A DNA stretch of 64,000 bases, from NCBI RefSeq assembly GCF_003044565.1, contig NZ_POXG01000009.1, positions 1-64,000 of the forward strand, read 5' to 3'. Origin of the DNA: Neisseria sicca (GTDB taxonomy: Bacteria > Pseudomonadota > Gammaproteobacteria > Burkholderiales > Neisseriaceae). This document shows, piece after piece, positions 47,044-56,586 of this stretch. How positions within the stretch are numbered: position 1 is the stretch's first letter; each line of letters opens with the position of its first letter. Made by a program: the position numbers and the translations under genes. The notes beneath the pieces were generated by a model, which ran no database searches, had not been told where the DNA came from, and worked only from the letters and a program-made list of their open reading frames with translations.

Positions 47044-49269
47044 ATGCTTTTCAAATCAAAATTTACCCTTCTTTTTCTAGCAGTTTCCGCTATTCCTGCT
47101 TCTGCTTTTGCCGAATCTTCCAATAATCAAATTGCTGCCGACGAATACCGTGCCGCTGCCGTGGGCGTACTGCCGACGGTTGAAGTGCGCGGGAAGCGTG
47201 CGGACAAGCCGTTTCGAACGCCTTCTGCGGTCAGCCACCGCGATGCGGACGAATTGGGGCAGGATGCGAACACGCTGATCCGTACCATGCCCGGTACGTT
47301 TACGCAACATGATTTGGGGCAGGGCGGTTTTGCCGTCAACATCCGCGGACTGGAAGGCTTCGGGCGCGTGAATACGACGGTGGACGGCGTGACGCAGACC
47401 TTTTTCCAAGCCAATCCGGCGCACGGTTGGAACGGCAACACGACTTACGTCGATGAGAACTTTATTGCGGGTATCGATGTATCGCGCGGTTCGGTTGCCG
47501 GCGTGGGCGGTGTGAACGCCTTGGCGGGCAATGCCGAATTGCGGACGCTGGATGTGGACGATTTGGTTGCCAAAGACCGCAAATTCGGTTTTCAGACGAC
47601 CTATCGTCAAGGTACGAACGGCTACGGCAAAAACGGCATGATGGGCGCGGCGGTCCGCCACGAATTTGAAAACGGCGGCAGCATCGGCTTTCTCAGTGCG
47701 ATCAGCGGCAAGCGCAAGAGCGGCTATAAAAACGGTGCGGGCGAAGTGATTACCGGCGATGAGTTCGACGCGGATACGGCGGCGGAAAGCGGCATCCGTT
47801 CGTGGGGTACGCTCAACAAGTTGCACATCCGCCCCAACCGTTACCACAGCATTATCCTCGGGCATATGATGAACCGTGCGCGCTTCACCAACAACCACAG
47901 CCCTTTGCAGGTCAATACGCAGACGGGTTTGCTGAAATACCGCTACAACCCTTTGTCCGACTGGGTGGATCTCCAACTTGACGCATCTTTCAGCAATGCG
48001 CGGCAGAAGTTTTTGCAGGGCGAAAGCGCGCGTGAAGACTACGTCGGACGCACCACGCGCAGCCCGACCACTTCGCTGACCCTGCAAAACCGCTCGACCA
48101 CCGACATAGGCAACAGCGAATTGTCGTTGAACTACGGCGCGAAATTCATGCGTACGCGCTACAACAGCAATTACGAAAACAACACCATGCTGCTTGCCGA
48201 AGGCAAACAAAACCTCGACAGCGCATTTTTCGATGCCGAGTGGAAACCCGGAAAATGGACGCTTCATGCCGGTTTGGGCTATGAACGCTACGGCTTGCGC
48301 GGCTATCTGCCGCCGACCGACGACGACGGCGCGATTATCCTGCCGCGCGGCGGCGACATCCGGTTCAACCGCAAAGAAGACCATCTGAATCCGCGTTTTG
48401 GCGTCGCTTACAAGCCGTGGGACTGGTTGCAGGTTTACGCCAATATCGGCAAAAGTAGCCGCAGCCCGACCGTGCAGGAATTCATGTACGTCAACAACGT
48501 CCAAGGTAGCCCGTATTCGGTCAATCCGTATTTGAAGGGCGAATCTTCGTTCAACCGCGACATCGGCTTCAATATCCACAAACAAGGCATTTGGAAAGCG
48601 GACGACACTCTCAACTTGAAAGTCGGTTATTTCAACAACCGCGTGAAAAACTATATCGTCCAAGACCAGTTTTATATCTGTCGGGACAACGGCGTACAGC
48701 GTTGCACCATCGACGAGGCGGTCGGCAGCGACAGCAACACGATAGGCGTGTTCCGCAATATGCCCGACACCACCAAAATGCGCGGTTGGGAAATCGAAGG
48801 CGGTTACGACTTCGGGCGCGGCTACATCAATCTCGCGTGGAGCAAAACGCGCACCACCTTCCCGCATGATTTCCTTGCCGATTTGGGCTTCTCCCATATC
48901 CGCGCCATGCCTTCCAGCGTTTGGATGGTGGATGCGGGAACGCGCTGGCTGGACAACCGCCTGACAGTCGGCACGCGCATCAGCTATACGGGCAAAGACA
49001 CCGTGGCTGAAGGCGTGGATGTCGATACTCAGGTTCAGACGACCCGCCAAGTTGCCGGCAATCCCAAAATTATCGATCTTTACGCCACTTGGCAGGCGCG
49101 TAAAAACCTGCGTTTTTTCTTTAATATCGACAACCTGACCAACCGCGTTTACAACTACCCGCTCAGCGGCGGCACACTCGCCACAGGCAATTTGGGCGAG
49201 GGCAACAACGTCAACCAAGGCACGGGACGCGGGCGGACGATATACGGCGGTCTGACCTTGAAATTCTAA
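47044..49269 (+). CDS. hmuR: TonB-dependent heme/hemoglobin receptor
   Basis: 741 residues. Signal peptide MLFKSKFTLLFLAVSAIPASAFA, then a TonB-box-like PTVEV segment and the plug domain (RTPSAVSHRDADELGQDANTLIRTMPGTFTQHDLGQGGFAVNIRGLEGFGRVNTTVDGVTQTFF). A long barrel ends in the typical terminal Phe (IYGGLTLKF). The plug motif NIRGLEGFGRVNTTVDG and the gene's place at the head of a heme ABC/HmuS locus indicate a heme or hemoglobin receptor. Exact ligand unknown. Regulated probably by Fur through the upstream palindrome. Confidence 0.9.
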   Translation: MLFKSKFTLLFLAVSAIPASAFAESSNNQIAADEYRAAAVGVLPTVEVRGKRADKPFRTPSAVSHRDADELGQDANTLIRTMPGTFTQHDLGQGGFAVNIRGLEGFGRVNTTVDGVTQTFFQANPAHGWNGNTTYVDENFIAGIDVSRGSVAGVGGVNALAGNAELRTLDVDDLVAKDRKFGFQTTYRQGTNGYGKNGMMGAAVRHEFENGGSIGFLSAISGKRKSGYKNGAGEVITGDEFDADTAAESGIRSWGTLNKLHIRPNRYHSIILGHMMNRARFTNNHSPLQVNTQTGLLKYRYNPLSDWVDLQLDASFSNARQKFLQGESAREDYVGRTTRSPTTSLTLQNRSTTDIGNSELSLNYGAKFMRTRYNSNYENNTMLLAEGKQNLDSAFFDAEWKPGKWTLHAGLGYERYGLRGYLPPTDDDGAIILPRGGDIRFNRKEDHLNPRFGVAYKPWDWLQVYANIGKSSRSPTVQEFMYVNNVQGSPYSVNPYLKGESSFNRDIGFNIHKQGIWKADDTLNLKVGYFNNRVKNYIVQDQFYICRDNGVQRCTIDEAVGSDSNTIGVFRNMPDTTKMRGWEIEGGYDFGRGYINLAWSKTRTTFPHDFLADLGFSHIRAMPSSVWMVDAGTRWLDNRLTVGTRISYTGKDTVAEGVDVDTQVQTTRQVAGNPKIIDLYATWQARKNLRFFFNIDNLTNRVYNYPLSGGTLATGNLGEGNNVNQGTGRGRTIYGGLTLKF

Positions 49270-49327
49270 AAGGTCGTCTGAAAAGCGCAAACGTCGTTTC
49301 AGACGACCCCAAACCGACAGGACAAAC

Positions 49328-50128
49328 ATGATGTTCAAACCGATTTTATACAGGCTCGCCGCTGCCGCTTGGCTGTTTGCGGCAGCCACCGTCCACGCCG
49401 CCGCACCGCAAGGGCGGATTTACGATACGCAGGCGGGGCGGGAAATTGCGCCCGAAGCTTTGGTGCAGCAGTTGAAGCAGGCGGATGTCGTCTTAATCGG
49501 CGAGAAACACGACGAAGCGGCGCACCACAACGCGGAAACATGGCTGTTGGCTCAGACTGCCGATGCAAGGCAGTCAGGCTCGGTGCTTTTGGAAATGCTG
49601 GACGCTTCGCAGCAGCGGCAGGTTGGCGAAGTGCAGGCATGGATGCAGTCGGGCGGTAAAACCACGCCGCGCCGCCTGAATGAAAAAATGGGCTGGAACA
49701 ACGCATGGCAATGGCAGGATTACAGCACGCTCGTCCATTTTCTGATGGGACAAAAAGCCAAAGTTTTGGCAGCAAACCCCGATCGCGCCGCCGTGCGACA
49801 GGCAGCTTCGTTCGTGCCGCAAGGGAAAGCGGGCGGCGATGCGCGCGTACGCGAGGCGTTGGGCAAAATCATGGGCGGCAACCACGGCAGCACTGACGGG
49901 CTGGTGTCCATGCAGCAGTTTAAAGACCACACAATGGCGCAAAACCTGATTGCCGCGCCCAAACCCGCCTGGATGCTGGCGGGCGCGATACATACGTCCA
50001 AGCAGCTCGGCGTCCCCTTGTTTCTGCGCGATGCGGGCTATGGCGGCAAAGTGAAGGTCGTGATACTCGCCGACCCTGCCAACAGCCCCGAAAACGAACA
50101 TGGCGATTTTATTTGGTATGTGAAATAG
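49328..50128 (+). CDS. ChaN-family (Cofac_haem_bdg) heme-binding protein
   Basis: 266 residues. Signal peptide MMFKPILYRLAAAAWLFAAATVHAA, no lipobox. The ChaN signature VVLIGEKHDEAAHHNAETWLL is present, followed by MLDASQQRQVGEVQAWMQSG and the C-terminal MQQFKDHTMAQNLIAAPKPAWMLAGAIHTSKQLGVPLFLRDAG. ChaN proteins bind heme at the cell surface or in the periplasm. Its location between the receptor and HmuS fits a role in heme handling. Confidence 0.87.
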   Translation: MMFKPILYRLAAAAWLFAAATVHAAAPQGRIYDTQAGREIAPEALVQQLKQADVVLIGEKHDEAAHHNAETWLLAQTADARQSGSVLLEMLDASQQRQVGEVQAWMQSGGKTTPRRLNEKMGWNNAWQWQDYSTLVHFLMGQKAKVLAANPDRAAVRQAASFVPQGKAGGDARVREALGKIMGGNHGSTDGLVSMQQFKDHTMAQNLIAAPKPAWMLAGAIHTSKQLGVPLFLRDAGYGGKVKVVILADPANSPENEHGDFIWYVK

Positions 50129-50158
50129 ACGTGCAGTCAAGATACAGGTCGTCTGAAA

Positions 50159-50250
50159 ACGTAGGTTGGATTCTCGAATCCGACAGCCTGTTTCTTATGT
50201 TTTAGAAGCATAAAGCATGAATGTCGGATACAAGTATCCGACTACGTTTT
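50159..50250. repeat. Large inverted repeat between the ChaN gene and hmuS
   Basis: Arms AACGTAG-x-GGAT-x-CT-x-G-x-ATCCGACA (50159-50186) and its inverse (50223-50250) pair nearly completely around a 36-base loop. The hmuS-side arm overlaps the start of an uptake sequence. Similar GGATTCTCGAATC motifs recur at about 54500, so this is a dispersed small repeat. Confidence 0.65.
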
Positions 50251-50301
50251 TCAGACGACCTCCCAAACCATACGCAACCCACCACAAGGAAAGACGGAAA
50301 A

Positions 50302-51330
50302 ATGCCCGAACCAACCCTTTACGAACGTTATCTCGAACTCAAAAAACAAGGCGTCCACCAGCGCGATGCCGTTGCGCGCCTGGGCGTCAGTGAAGGCGAA
50401 CTCGTTGCCGCCTTCCCCGAGACGCAATATCTGGGCGGCAACTGCGCCGACTTCCTGCACGAACTCGAAGCCTTGGGCGAAGTGAAAAGCGCGGTACGCA
50501 ATGTTGCCGCGTTGTCCGAAAAAACAGGTATTTACCGCAACCTCGAACTCTCGCCCATGATGGGGACAGCCATTAATTTGGGCGGACTGGATTTGCGCCT
50601 TTTTATGCGCCATTGGAAACACATCTTCGCCGTCCGCAACGGCGAGGCGCGCGCGTTTCATTTTTACGATGCGGCGGGCAAAGCCATTCAGAAAGTCCAT
50701 CTGACCGAAGCTGCCACCGTACCCGTATGGGAACGCCTGTGCGCCGCCTACCGCACGGATGCCGCGCCTGTTTTTGAAACGCCGCCCGAAGTCGCGCCCT
50801 ACGAAAACGTCGAGCTGACGGACGATGCGCTTGCCGCCTATCGTGAAGAGTGGAAAGGGCTGAAAAACGTCCACCATTTCCGCATCGTCCTCTCCCAATT
50901 CGGTATAGACCGCCTGCAAGGTTTGGAATACGCGCCTGAAGGCGACGCGCAAAAACTGAAGCGCGAAACCGTCGAGTTCATTTTCCGCCAATGCGCCGAA
51001 AGAGGCACGACCCTGCTCGTGTTTGTCAACAACAGCGGCATCGTACAAATCCAAACCGGACAGGTTCACCATGTCGATCGCGCCGACGGCTGGCTGACCG
51101 TCAGCGATTTTGCCGAAGAAAAATTCAATTTCTTCCTCGACGACGCCAAGCTCGCCGAACTTTGGTTCGTCCGCCGTCCGGGCAGCAATGGCATTGTCCA
51201 CAGCATCGAAGCCTACGATGACCGCCGCAATTTGGTGCTGCAACTGTTCGGCAGACCTGCCGATGCCGAAGCGGAATCCGAAGCGTGGCGCGCGCTGATT
51301 GCCGAAGTGCGCCAAACATACGGGCTGTAA
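50302..51330 (+). CDS. hmuS: HmuS/HemS-like heme-handling protein
   Basis: 342 residues from MPEPTLYERYLELKKQGVHQRDAVARLGVSEGELVAAFP; AAGGA upstream, and the longer reading from 50221 is rejected. HemS/ChuS fold of two similar halves: ...LRLFMRHWKHIFAVRNG...AFHFYDAAGKAIQKVHLT... and ...VQIQTGQVHHVDRADGWLTVSDFAEEKFNFFLDD... Such cytoplasmic proteins accept heme from the HmuTUV transporter and degrade or chaperone it. It is the third gene of the heme locus. Confidence 0.92.
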   Translation: MPEPTLYERYLELKKQGVHQRDAVARLGVSEGELVAAFPETQYLGGNCADFLHELEALGEVKSAVRNVAALSEKTGIYRNLELSPMMGTAINLGGLDLRLFMRHWKHIFAVRNGEARAFHFYDAAGKAIQKVHLTEAATVPVWERLCAAYRTDAAPVFETPPEVAPYENVELTDDALAAYREEWKGLKNVHHFRIVLSQFGIDRLQGLEYAPEGDAQKLKRETVEFIFRQCAERGTTLLVFVNNSGIVQIQTGQVHHVDRADGWLTVSDFAEEKFNFFLDDAKLAELWFVRRPGSNGIVHSIEAYDDRRNLVLQLFGRPADAEAESEAWRALIAEVRQTYGL

Positions 51331-51413
51331 TCTTTTTAAACCCACACCTCGTCTGAAATCTCGTTTTGGGTTTTCAGACGACCTCCAAACCCCGCAAACC
51401 ATACGGAAACATC

Positions 51414-52202
51414 ATGAAAAAACACATCTTCGCCGCCGTCCTGACCCTGCTTGCCGCCCATGCCGCCGCGCAGCGCGTCGTGATCCTGACGCCCGACGTT
51501 GCCGACATCGCCGCCAAACTCGGTGCGGACAAAGAAGTTGTCGGCATACACGAGTTCAACCGCAACCCCGCCTATAAAAACACGCCGTCCATCGGCTTCT
51601 ACCGCAATTTCTCCGCCGAACCCATCATCGCCAAAAAGCCCGATTTGGTGATCGGAAGCTGGATGGCGAAACCCGACGGCATTTACGCCCAACTCAGCCG
51701 CGCCGGTGTCAAAGCGGAAAACGTCAATTCAAACGAAACGCTGGAGCAATACCAGCAAAGTTTTGCCCGCATCGGCAAATTGTTGGGCAAGGAAAAGCAG
51801 GCGCAGGCTTTGGCGCAGCAGTTTAAAAGCAGCATCAAGGCGCAGCCTGCTAACGGCAAACGCTACATCCTCAGCTACGACGGTCGTTATGTTGCGGGTA
51901 AAAACACTGTCGGCGACGTGCTGATCCGTTTGGCAGGCGGGACGAACGCGGCGGCTTCGGTGGACGGACTCAAACCGTTCTCGCGCGAAGGCTGGCTCAA
52001 CGCGAAACCTGACGTCATCATCATCGCCAAACACAATGAAAAAGCCCTCGGCGGTCTCGACAAAATCATGACGCGCCCCGAAATCGCTTCCAGCCCCGCC
52101 GGAAAAAACAAACGCATCCTGTTCTGGCAGGCGGACGACTATATGCGCTACGGCCTCTACACGCCCGACATCGTCCGCAAGCTGCATGATTTAGGGAAAT
52201 AA
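51414..52202 (+). CDS. hmuT: Heme ABC transporter, periplasmic binding protein
   Basis: 262 residues from MKKHIFAAVLTLLAAHAAAQRVVILTPDVADIAAKLGADKEVVGI, signal peptide plus class III (TroA/BtuF-like) binding fold. Y and conserved segments (FSREGWLNAKPDVIIIAKHNEKALGGLD) are in place. It delivers heme to HmuU. The frame upstream to 51366 is not needed. Confidence 0.9.
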   Translation: MKKHIFAAVLTLLAAHAAAQRVVILTPDVADIAAKLGADKEVVGIHEFNRNPAYKNTPSIGFYRNFSAEPIIAKKPDLVIGSWMAKPDGIYAQLSRAGVKAENVNSNETLEQYQQSFARIGKLLGKEKQAQALAQQFKSSIKAQPANGKRYILSYDGRYVAGKNTVGDVLIRLAGGTNAAASVDGLKPFSREGWLNAKPDVIIIAKHNEKALGGLDKIMTRPEIASSPAGKNKRILFWQADDYMRYGLYTPDIVRKLHDLGK

Positions 52203-52234
52203 GGGGCGGTCGTCTGAAAGTTGCGTGATGGCAC

Positions 52235-52262
52235 GAAGTCGGATGGGACAATCCGGCTTTTT
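52235..52262 (+). terminator. Possible terminator between hmuT and hmuU
   Basis: AGTCGGAT/ATCCGGCT stem with TTTTT. It is enclosed by an uptake-sequence pair (52207-52281), so transcription into hmuU may be partly attenuated. Confidence 0.5.
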
Positions 52263-52429
52263 GTCGGTTTCAGACGACCTTCTTTTGCCGTCGTTGTTTC
52301 GGAACGGATGCACATGAAGGCAACGATGTTCTACGTTCGTTTATCGTGAACAGGTCGTCTGAAAACGGGCAACGGCGAATCCGTCGGCGTTTCGCAGCCG
52401 CTGCCGAATACTCTTCAAAGAATCACAAC

Positions 52430-53362
52430 ATGAAAAAATGGCTTCCGGCGTTGCCGGTTTTATCTTTGTTTCTGATCTGGTTTTGCGCCGGAGTGGGCGA
52501 GGGTGGGTGGAGCAATCCGCTTGCCGCCGATCCCGTGTTGATGGAAATCCGCCTGCCGCGTATTTTTGTCGCTTTGCTGGTCGGTGCGGCACTTTCCGCC
52601 AGCGGTGCGGCGTTGCAGGCGTTGTTTGAAAACCCGCTTGCCGATCCGAGCCTGATTGGTACGTCGGGCGGGGCGGCAATGGGCGTGGTGCTGGCGATTG
52701 CGATGGGCTGGAGCATCGCCGTGCCGCTGGCGGCATTTGCGGGCGCGTTTGCCGTCTGTATCCTGATTCTGCTCGGACACCGTCTGGTCGGCGGCGGCAA
52801 GCTGGGGCTGTTGGTCATGGGTTTTGTGGTCAGCGCTTTGTGCGGCGCGTTGGTCAGCCTGATTCTCTTCCTTTCAGACGACATGGCATTGCGCAGCGCC
52901 ATGACTTGGCTCTCGGGCAGCTTCTCCGAAGCAGGCTTTGTTTCGCCCGCTTACGCAGGCGGCGTGATGCTGGCGGGACTGGTCGTGTTGACCGCCGTCG
53001 GCCGCCGTCTCGACTATCTGCTCTTGGGCGACGAAACCGCGCACACTATGGGCATCAGTGTCGCCGCCACCCGCGTGGCAACCATCATCGGTGCGGCTTT
53101 GATGACTGGTGCCGCCGTCTCGCTCGGCGGCATCATCGGTTTCGTCGGCATGATGATACCCAACGTATTAGCGCAGGCAGTCGGCGGCTCGCGCACCCGC
53201 CTGATTATCCTGTCCGCCGCCGTCGGCTCGATTTTTATGTTGCTCGCCGATACGTTTGCCCGTTGGGTGGTGTACCCCATCGACCTGCCCGTCGGCATCG
53301 TCATCGCCATTTTGGGCGGGCCGTTTTTCCTGTGGCTGATTGTCAAAGACCAAAGGAGCTGA
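52430..53362 (+). CDS. hmuU: Heme ABC transporter, permease
   Basis: 310 residues from MKKWLPALPVLSLFLIWFCAG. FecCD/BtuC-type permease with about 9-10 membrane segments. Motifs: LPRIFVALLVGAALSASGAALQALFENPLADPSLIGTSGGAAMG, the family signature, and the GGIIGFVGMMIPN cytoplasmic loop that contacts HmuV. Stop and hmuV start are one base apart. The frame upstream to 52346 is not supported. Confidence 0.93.
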   Translation: MKKWLPALPVLSLFLIWFCAGVGEGGWSNPLAADPVLMEIRLPRIFVALLVGAALSASGAALQALFENPLADPSLIGTSGGAAMGVVLAIAMGWSIAVPLAAFAGAFAVCILILLGHRLVGGGKLGLLVMGFVVSALCGALVSLILFLSDDMALRSAMTWLSGSFSEAGFVSPAYAGGVMLAGLVVLTAVGRRLDYLLLGDETAHTMGISVAATRVATIIGAALMTGAAVSLGGIIGFVGMMIPNVLAQAVGGSRTRLIILSAAVGSIFMLLADTFARWVVYPIDLPVGIVIAILGGPFFLWLIVKDQRS

Positions 53363-53363
53363 C

Positions 53364-54107
53364 ATGGCATTGCTGATCGAAAACTGCACCGTCAAAGCCG
53401 GAAAACGCACCATCCTGTCTTTGGAACGCGCCGAATTTCCCCAATGCGCCGTCAGCGCGGTCATCGGTCCCAACGGCGCGGGCAAGTCTACCCTGCTCAA
53501 ACAGTTCCTCTACCATCCGCAAGCAAGCTGGTGTGGAACGCCCATGAAGGACGCGCTCAAACAACATAAAATCGCCTGGGTCGGTCAACACGAACATTTC
53601 AACCTCCCCATGACACTGTCCGAATACGTCCTCATCGGGCGATACCCCAAACTCGCCTGGTATCGGCGACCCAAACAGGCAGACACCCGACGCGCCCAAG
53701 CCCTGCTCGAGCATTTCGACCTCGCCGACCTGCAACACAAACGCATCCAAACCCTCTCCGGCGGCGAACAGCAACGCGCCGCCGTCATCCGCGCGCTGTT
53801 GCAGGATGCCGAAGTCCTCTTTCTCGACGAACCGACCAACCATCTCGACGTCCGCTATCAACACAGCCTGATGCAGCACCTCACCACCTTGCCCGAACAA
53901 GGCATGACCGTCGTCATGGTGTTGCACGACCTCAACCTCGCTACCCACTACGCCAGCCACATCACGCTGATGAAAAACGGCAGCATCACCGCTGCAGGCG
54001 CAACCGCCGACATCATGCACGCCGAACGCCTCAGCCAAACCTACGACTGGCGCATCCTCGAATGCACCGCCAACGGCAAAACGTGGTTTCAAGCGGAGAC
54101 TTTGTGA
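53364..54107 (+). CDS. hmuV: Heme ABC transporter, ATP-binding protein
   Basis: 247 residues from MALLIENCTVKAGKRTILSL; AAGGAG before the ATG. Walker A GPNGAGKSTLLKQF, signature LSGGEQQRAAVIRAL, Walker B VLFLDEPTNHLD, and H-loop VVMVLHDLNLATHY. It energises HmuTU. Last gene of the heme locus. Confidence 0.95.
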   Translation: MALLIENCTVKAGKRTILSLERAEFPQCAVSAVIGPNGAGKSTLLKQFLYHPQASWCGTPMKDALKQHKIAWVGQHEHFNLPMTLSEYVLIGRYPKLAWYRRPKQADTRRAQALLEHFDLADLQHKRIQTLSGGEQQRAAVIRALLQDAEVLFLDEPTNHLDVRYQHSLMQHLTTLPEQGMTVVMVLHDLNLATHYASHITLMKNGSITAAGATADIMHAERLSQTYDWRILECTANGKTWFQAETL

Positions 54108-54161
54108 GGGGGTGTCTGAAAAGCGGTTGTATCACGGGTGGTTTGTAAAATGAATCTCCGC

Positions 54162-54200
54162 AAAAAGGTCGTCTGAAAAAGAAATGTTCAGACGACCTTT
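54162..54200 (+). terminator. Uptake-sequence hairpin terminator after hmuV
   Basis: Inverted AGGTCGTCTGAA pair around AAAAGAAATG, 55 bases past the stop. Confidence 0.7.
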
Positions 54201-54362
54201 ATCGTCAATATAAATAAGAGATACCCATGACGTCATTTCCTGACCTGCGTAGCAACTGTATTTTCACCCCGTCGGGCAAAAATACCAAAACTCAAATCAA
54301 GCCGTTTGGATACCGTTTTCGGCAAAGTAATCATTCAATATCGTCAGTAGTCGGTATGCATT

Positions 54363-54448
54363 GTAGCGTGAGCTTTGCCCACGATAATGTTGGGTAAAAG
54401 AGGTCGTCTGAAATTTTGAGTTTCATTCGTGGGCAAAGCCCACGCTAC
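54363..54448. repeat. Inverted repeat (22-bp arms) enclosing an uptake sequence
   Basis: Left arm (54363-54384) and right arm (54427-54448) pair at 21 of 22 positions around a 42-base loop with AGGTCGTCTGAAA. Each arm contains CTTTGCCCACGA or its inverse. Confidence 0.75.
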
Positions 54449-54547
54449 GGGTTTCTATTCTCTCTTGCTACGGCTTATCGTAAGTTGTTGAGTGTGTAGT
54501 CGGATTCTCGAATCTGACAACTTTAGACGTTGGGAATCCTCGCAAAA

Positions 54548-54577
54548 AAGGTCGTCTGAAATTTTCAGACGACCTTC
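54548..54577 (-). terminator. Uptake-sequence hairpin terminator of gntK
   Basis: AAGGTCGTCTGAA pair with T run on the minus strand, 25 bases past the gntK stop. Confidence 0.75.
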
Positions 54578-54601
54578 CTTATAACTATTTACACACTTTC
54601 T

Positions 54602-55120
54602 TCACAACAAACCTTCCGCTTTAACCCAAGCCAGAATATCGGCTTCTACGGCTTCGGGCGAACCGGGGTTGTCGATTTTGACGCCGTATTCGTCCGCGCC
54701 GAGTTCTTCCAGAATTTCCAGTTGCGAATCCAGCATGCCCGCTTTCATGTAATGCCCTTGGCGCGCCATCATGCGTTCGAGGTTGATGGCTTGCGGCGGT
54801 GTCAGGTGGATGAAGGCGGTTTTGCCTTGTGCGCCGCGTAGGATGTCGCGGTATTGGCGTTTCAAGGCGGAGCAGGTAACGATGGTGTACGCCGCGCCGC
54901 TTTGTGCCTGTTCCGTCATCCAGTCGCGCAGGTTGCAGAGCCACGGATAGCGGTCTTCGTCGGTCAGCGGGATGCCCGCGCCCATTTTGTCGCGGTTGGC
55001 TTGGGTGTGGAAATCGTCACCTTCGGCGTAGGGGCATTGGTCGAGGTGTTTTTGCAGGGACAGGGCGGCGGTGGTTTTGCCGCAGCCGCAAACACCCATC
55101 ATCACAAAATGCGTCGTCAT
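54602..55120 (-). CDS. gntK: Gluconokinase
   Basis: 172 residues. GntK-type P-loop kinase: MMGVCGCGKTTAALSL (Walker A, residues 9-16), EGDDFHTQANRDKMGAGIPLTDEDRYPWL substrate region, and TCSALKRQYRDILR. It phosphorylates gluconate to 6-phosphogluconate for the Entner-Doudoroff or pentose phosphate route. It lies 80 bases beyond gntT on the same strand. Confidence 0.95.
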   Translation of the reverse strand: MTTHFVMMGVCGCGKTTAALSLQKHLDQCPYAEGDDFHTQANRDKMGAGIPLTDEDRYPWLCNLRDWMTEQAQSGAAYTIVTCSALKRQYRDILRGAQGKTAFIHLTPPQAINLERMMARQGHYMKAGMLDSQLEILEELGADEYGVKIDNPGSPEAVEADILAWVKAEGLL

Positions 55121-55200
55121 GTTCTCTTCCTTTGTTGGATTTGAAAAATATAAGGTCGGGCAGACGGTTTAGAACGTCTCAAAACCGTTTTCAGACGACC

Positions 55201-56586
55201 TCAAACCACGGCAAACAGCAGCGCCGACACTGAAAAGCCGATGGCGGCAATCAGCGTTTGGTTGACCGTCCATGTTTTCAGTGTGGTCGGTACGTCCATA
55301 TCCAAAAGGCGGCCGACCAGCCAGAAGCCCGAGTCGTTGAAGTGGCTGCAACCGACCGAGCCTGCCGCGGTTGCCAAAACGACGCAGGCGAGTTGCCAGT
55401 CGTTGAAGCCTGCGGCGGCAACGGCGGGCGCCATCAATGCGGCGGCAGTCGTCAGCGCGACGGTTGCCGAACCTTGCGCGATGCACAGCGCCAAAGCCAC
55501 CAAGAAGCAGCCCAGCAATACGGGTATGCCCAAATTTGCCATGCTGTCCGCCAACGCCTGACCGATGCCCGATGCGCGCAACACGCCGCCGAACATCCCG
55601 CCCGCACCGGTAATCAAGATAACCGAACAAACGGGGGCGAGCGCGCCGTCCACCGTTTTTTCCAACGCACTCGCCTTCACGCCGCGTTTGCTGCCCAAAA
55701 CATAAAGTGCCACCAAAACCGAAATCAACAGCGCGACAGGGGTCGAGCCGATCATGCGCGCCACTTGCACCCAATGCTCGTCCGCGCTGACGACTTTTTC
55801 ACTGATTAAGGTGGACAGCCCCGTGTTCATAAAAATCAACAGCATAGGAATCAACATAATGCCGACTACGGTTGAAGCCTTGGCAGGCGTTTGCGGCTGG
55901 TCGTTGTCCACCGTGCCGCCGCTGAGCAAATCAGGGACGGGAACGCGGATGGTGCGTCCCAAAACCTGCCCCAGCAGATAGCCGCTGACATACCAAGTGA
56001 ACATGGCGACGGGCAATCCCAAAATCAGCACCTGACCGATGTTCGCCGAATAAAATTCCGAAGCCGCAATCGGACCGGGGTGGGGCGGCAGGAAAACGTG
56101 CATCACCGAAAACGCGCCGATAGACGCCAAAGCATAAGGCAAGACATCCTGCTTCATGCGCCGCGCCGTCGCGAAGACAATCGGCAGCATCACCACCAGC
56201 CCCGCATCAAAGAAAATCGGGAAGCCGAAAATCAGCGACGCCACGCCCAAAGCAAACGGCGCGCGCTTTTCGCCAAACATCCGAATCAGCGCATCCGCCA
56301 GCGACTGCGCCCCGCCCGAAGTTTCCACCAGCCGCCCGAGCATCGCGCCCAAACCGACCAGCAAAGCCACGCTGCCGAGCGTACCGCCGAAGTTTTTCAG
56401 CAGAACGTCGTTCACAATCTTATCCATCGGCAGCCCCGTCGCCACCGCCGTCAGCAGGCTTACCGACACCAACGTCAACAGCGCATGGACACGCAGTTTC
56501 ACAATCAACAGCAAAATCAGCACAATCGCCATCGCCGCAATACCCAGCAGCCAGCCCGCGCTCAAAGTCTGAGTCCAACCGTCCAT
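55201..56586 (-). CDS. gntT: Gluconate permease (GntP family)
   Basis: 461 residues, about 12 membrane segments. GntP family features: LVGLGAMLGRLVETSGGAQSLADALIRMFGEKRAPFALGVASLIFGFPIFFDAGLVVMLPIVFATARRMK and, towards the end, ACVVLATAAGSVGCSHFNDSGFWLVGRLLDM. It imports gluconate for gntK, which follows. No regulator gene lies beside it. Confidence 0.94.
   Translation of the reverse strand: MDGWTQTLSAGWLLGIAAMAIVLILLLIVKLRVHALLTLVSVSLLTAVATGLPMDKIVNDVLLKNFGGTLGSVALLVGLGAMLGRLVETSGGAQSLADALIRMFGEKRAPFALGVASLIFGFPIFFDAGLVVMLPIVFATARRMKQDVLPYALASIGAFSVMHVFLPPHPGPIAASEFYSANIGQVLILGLPVAMFTWYVSGYLLGQVLGRTIRVPVPDLLSGGTVDNDQPQTPAKASTVVGIMLIPMLLIFMNTGLSTLISEKVVSADEHWVQVARMIGSTPVALLISVLVALYVLGSKRGVKASALEKTVDGALAPVCSVILITGAGGMFGGVLRASGIGQALADSMANLGIPVLLGCFLVALALCIAQGSATVALTTAAALMAPAVAAAGFNDWQLACVVLATAAGSVGCSHFNDSGFWLVGRLLDMDVPTTLKTWTVNQTLIAAIGFSVSALLFAVV

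Larger units (their letters stand above)
54108..54601. other. Repeat-rich stretch between hmuV and gntK
   Basis: Contains an uptake-sequence hairpin terminator (54162-54200), a large inverted repeat (54363-54448, see separate entry), a GGATTCTCGAATC-type motif at about 54500 and the gntK terminator (54548-54577). No gene. Confidence 0.7.
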
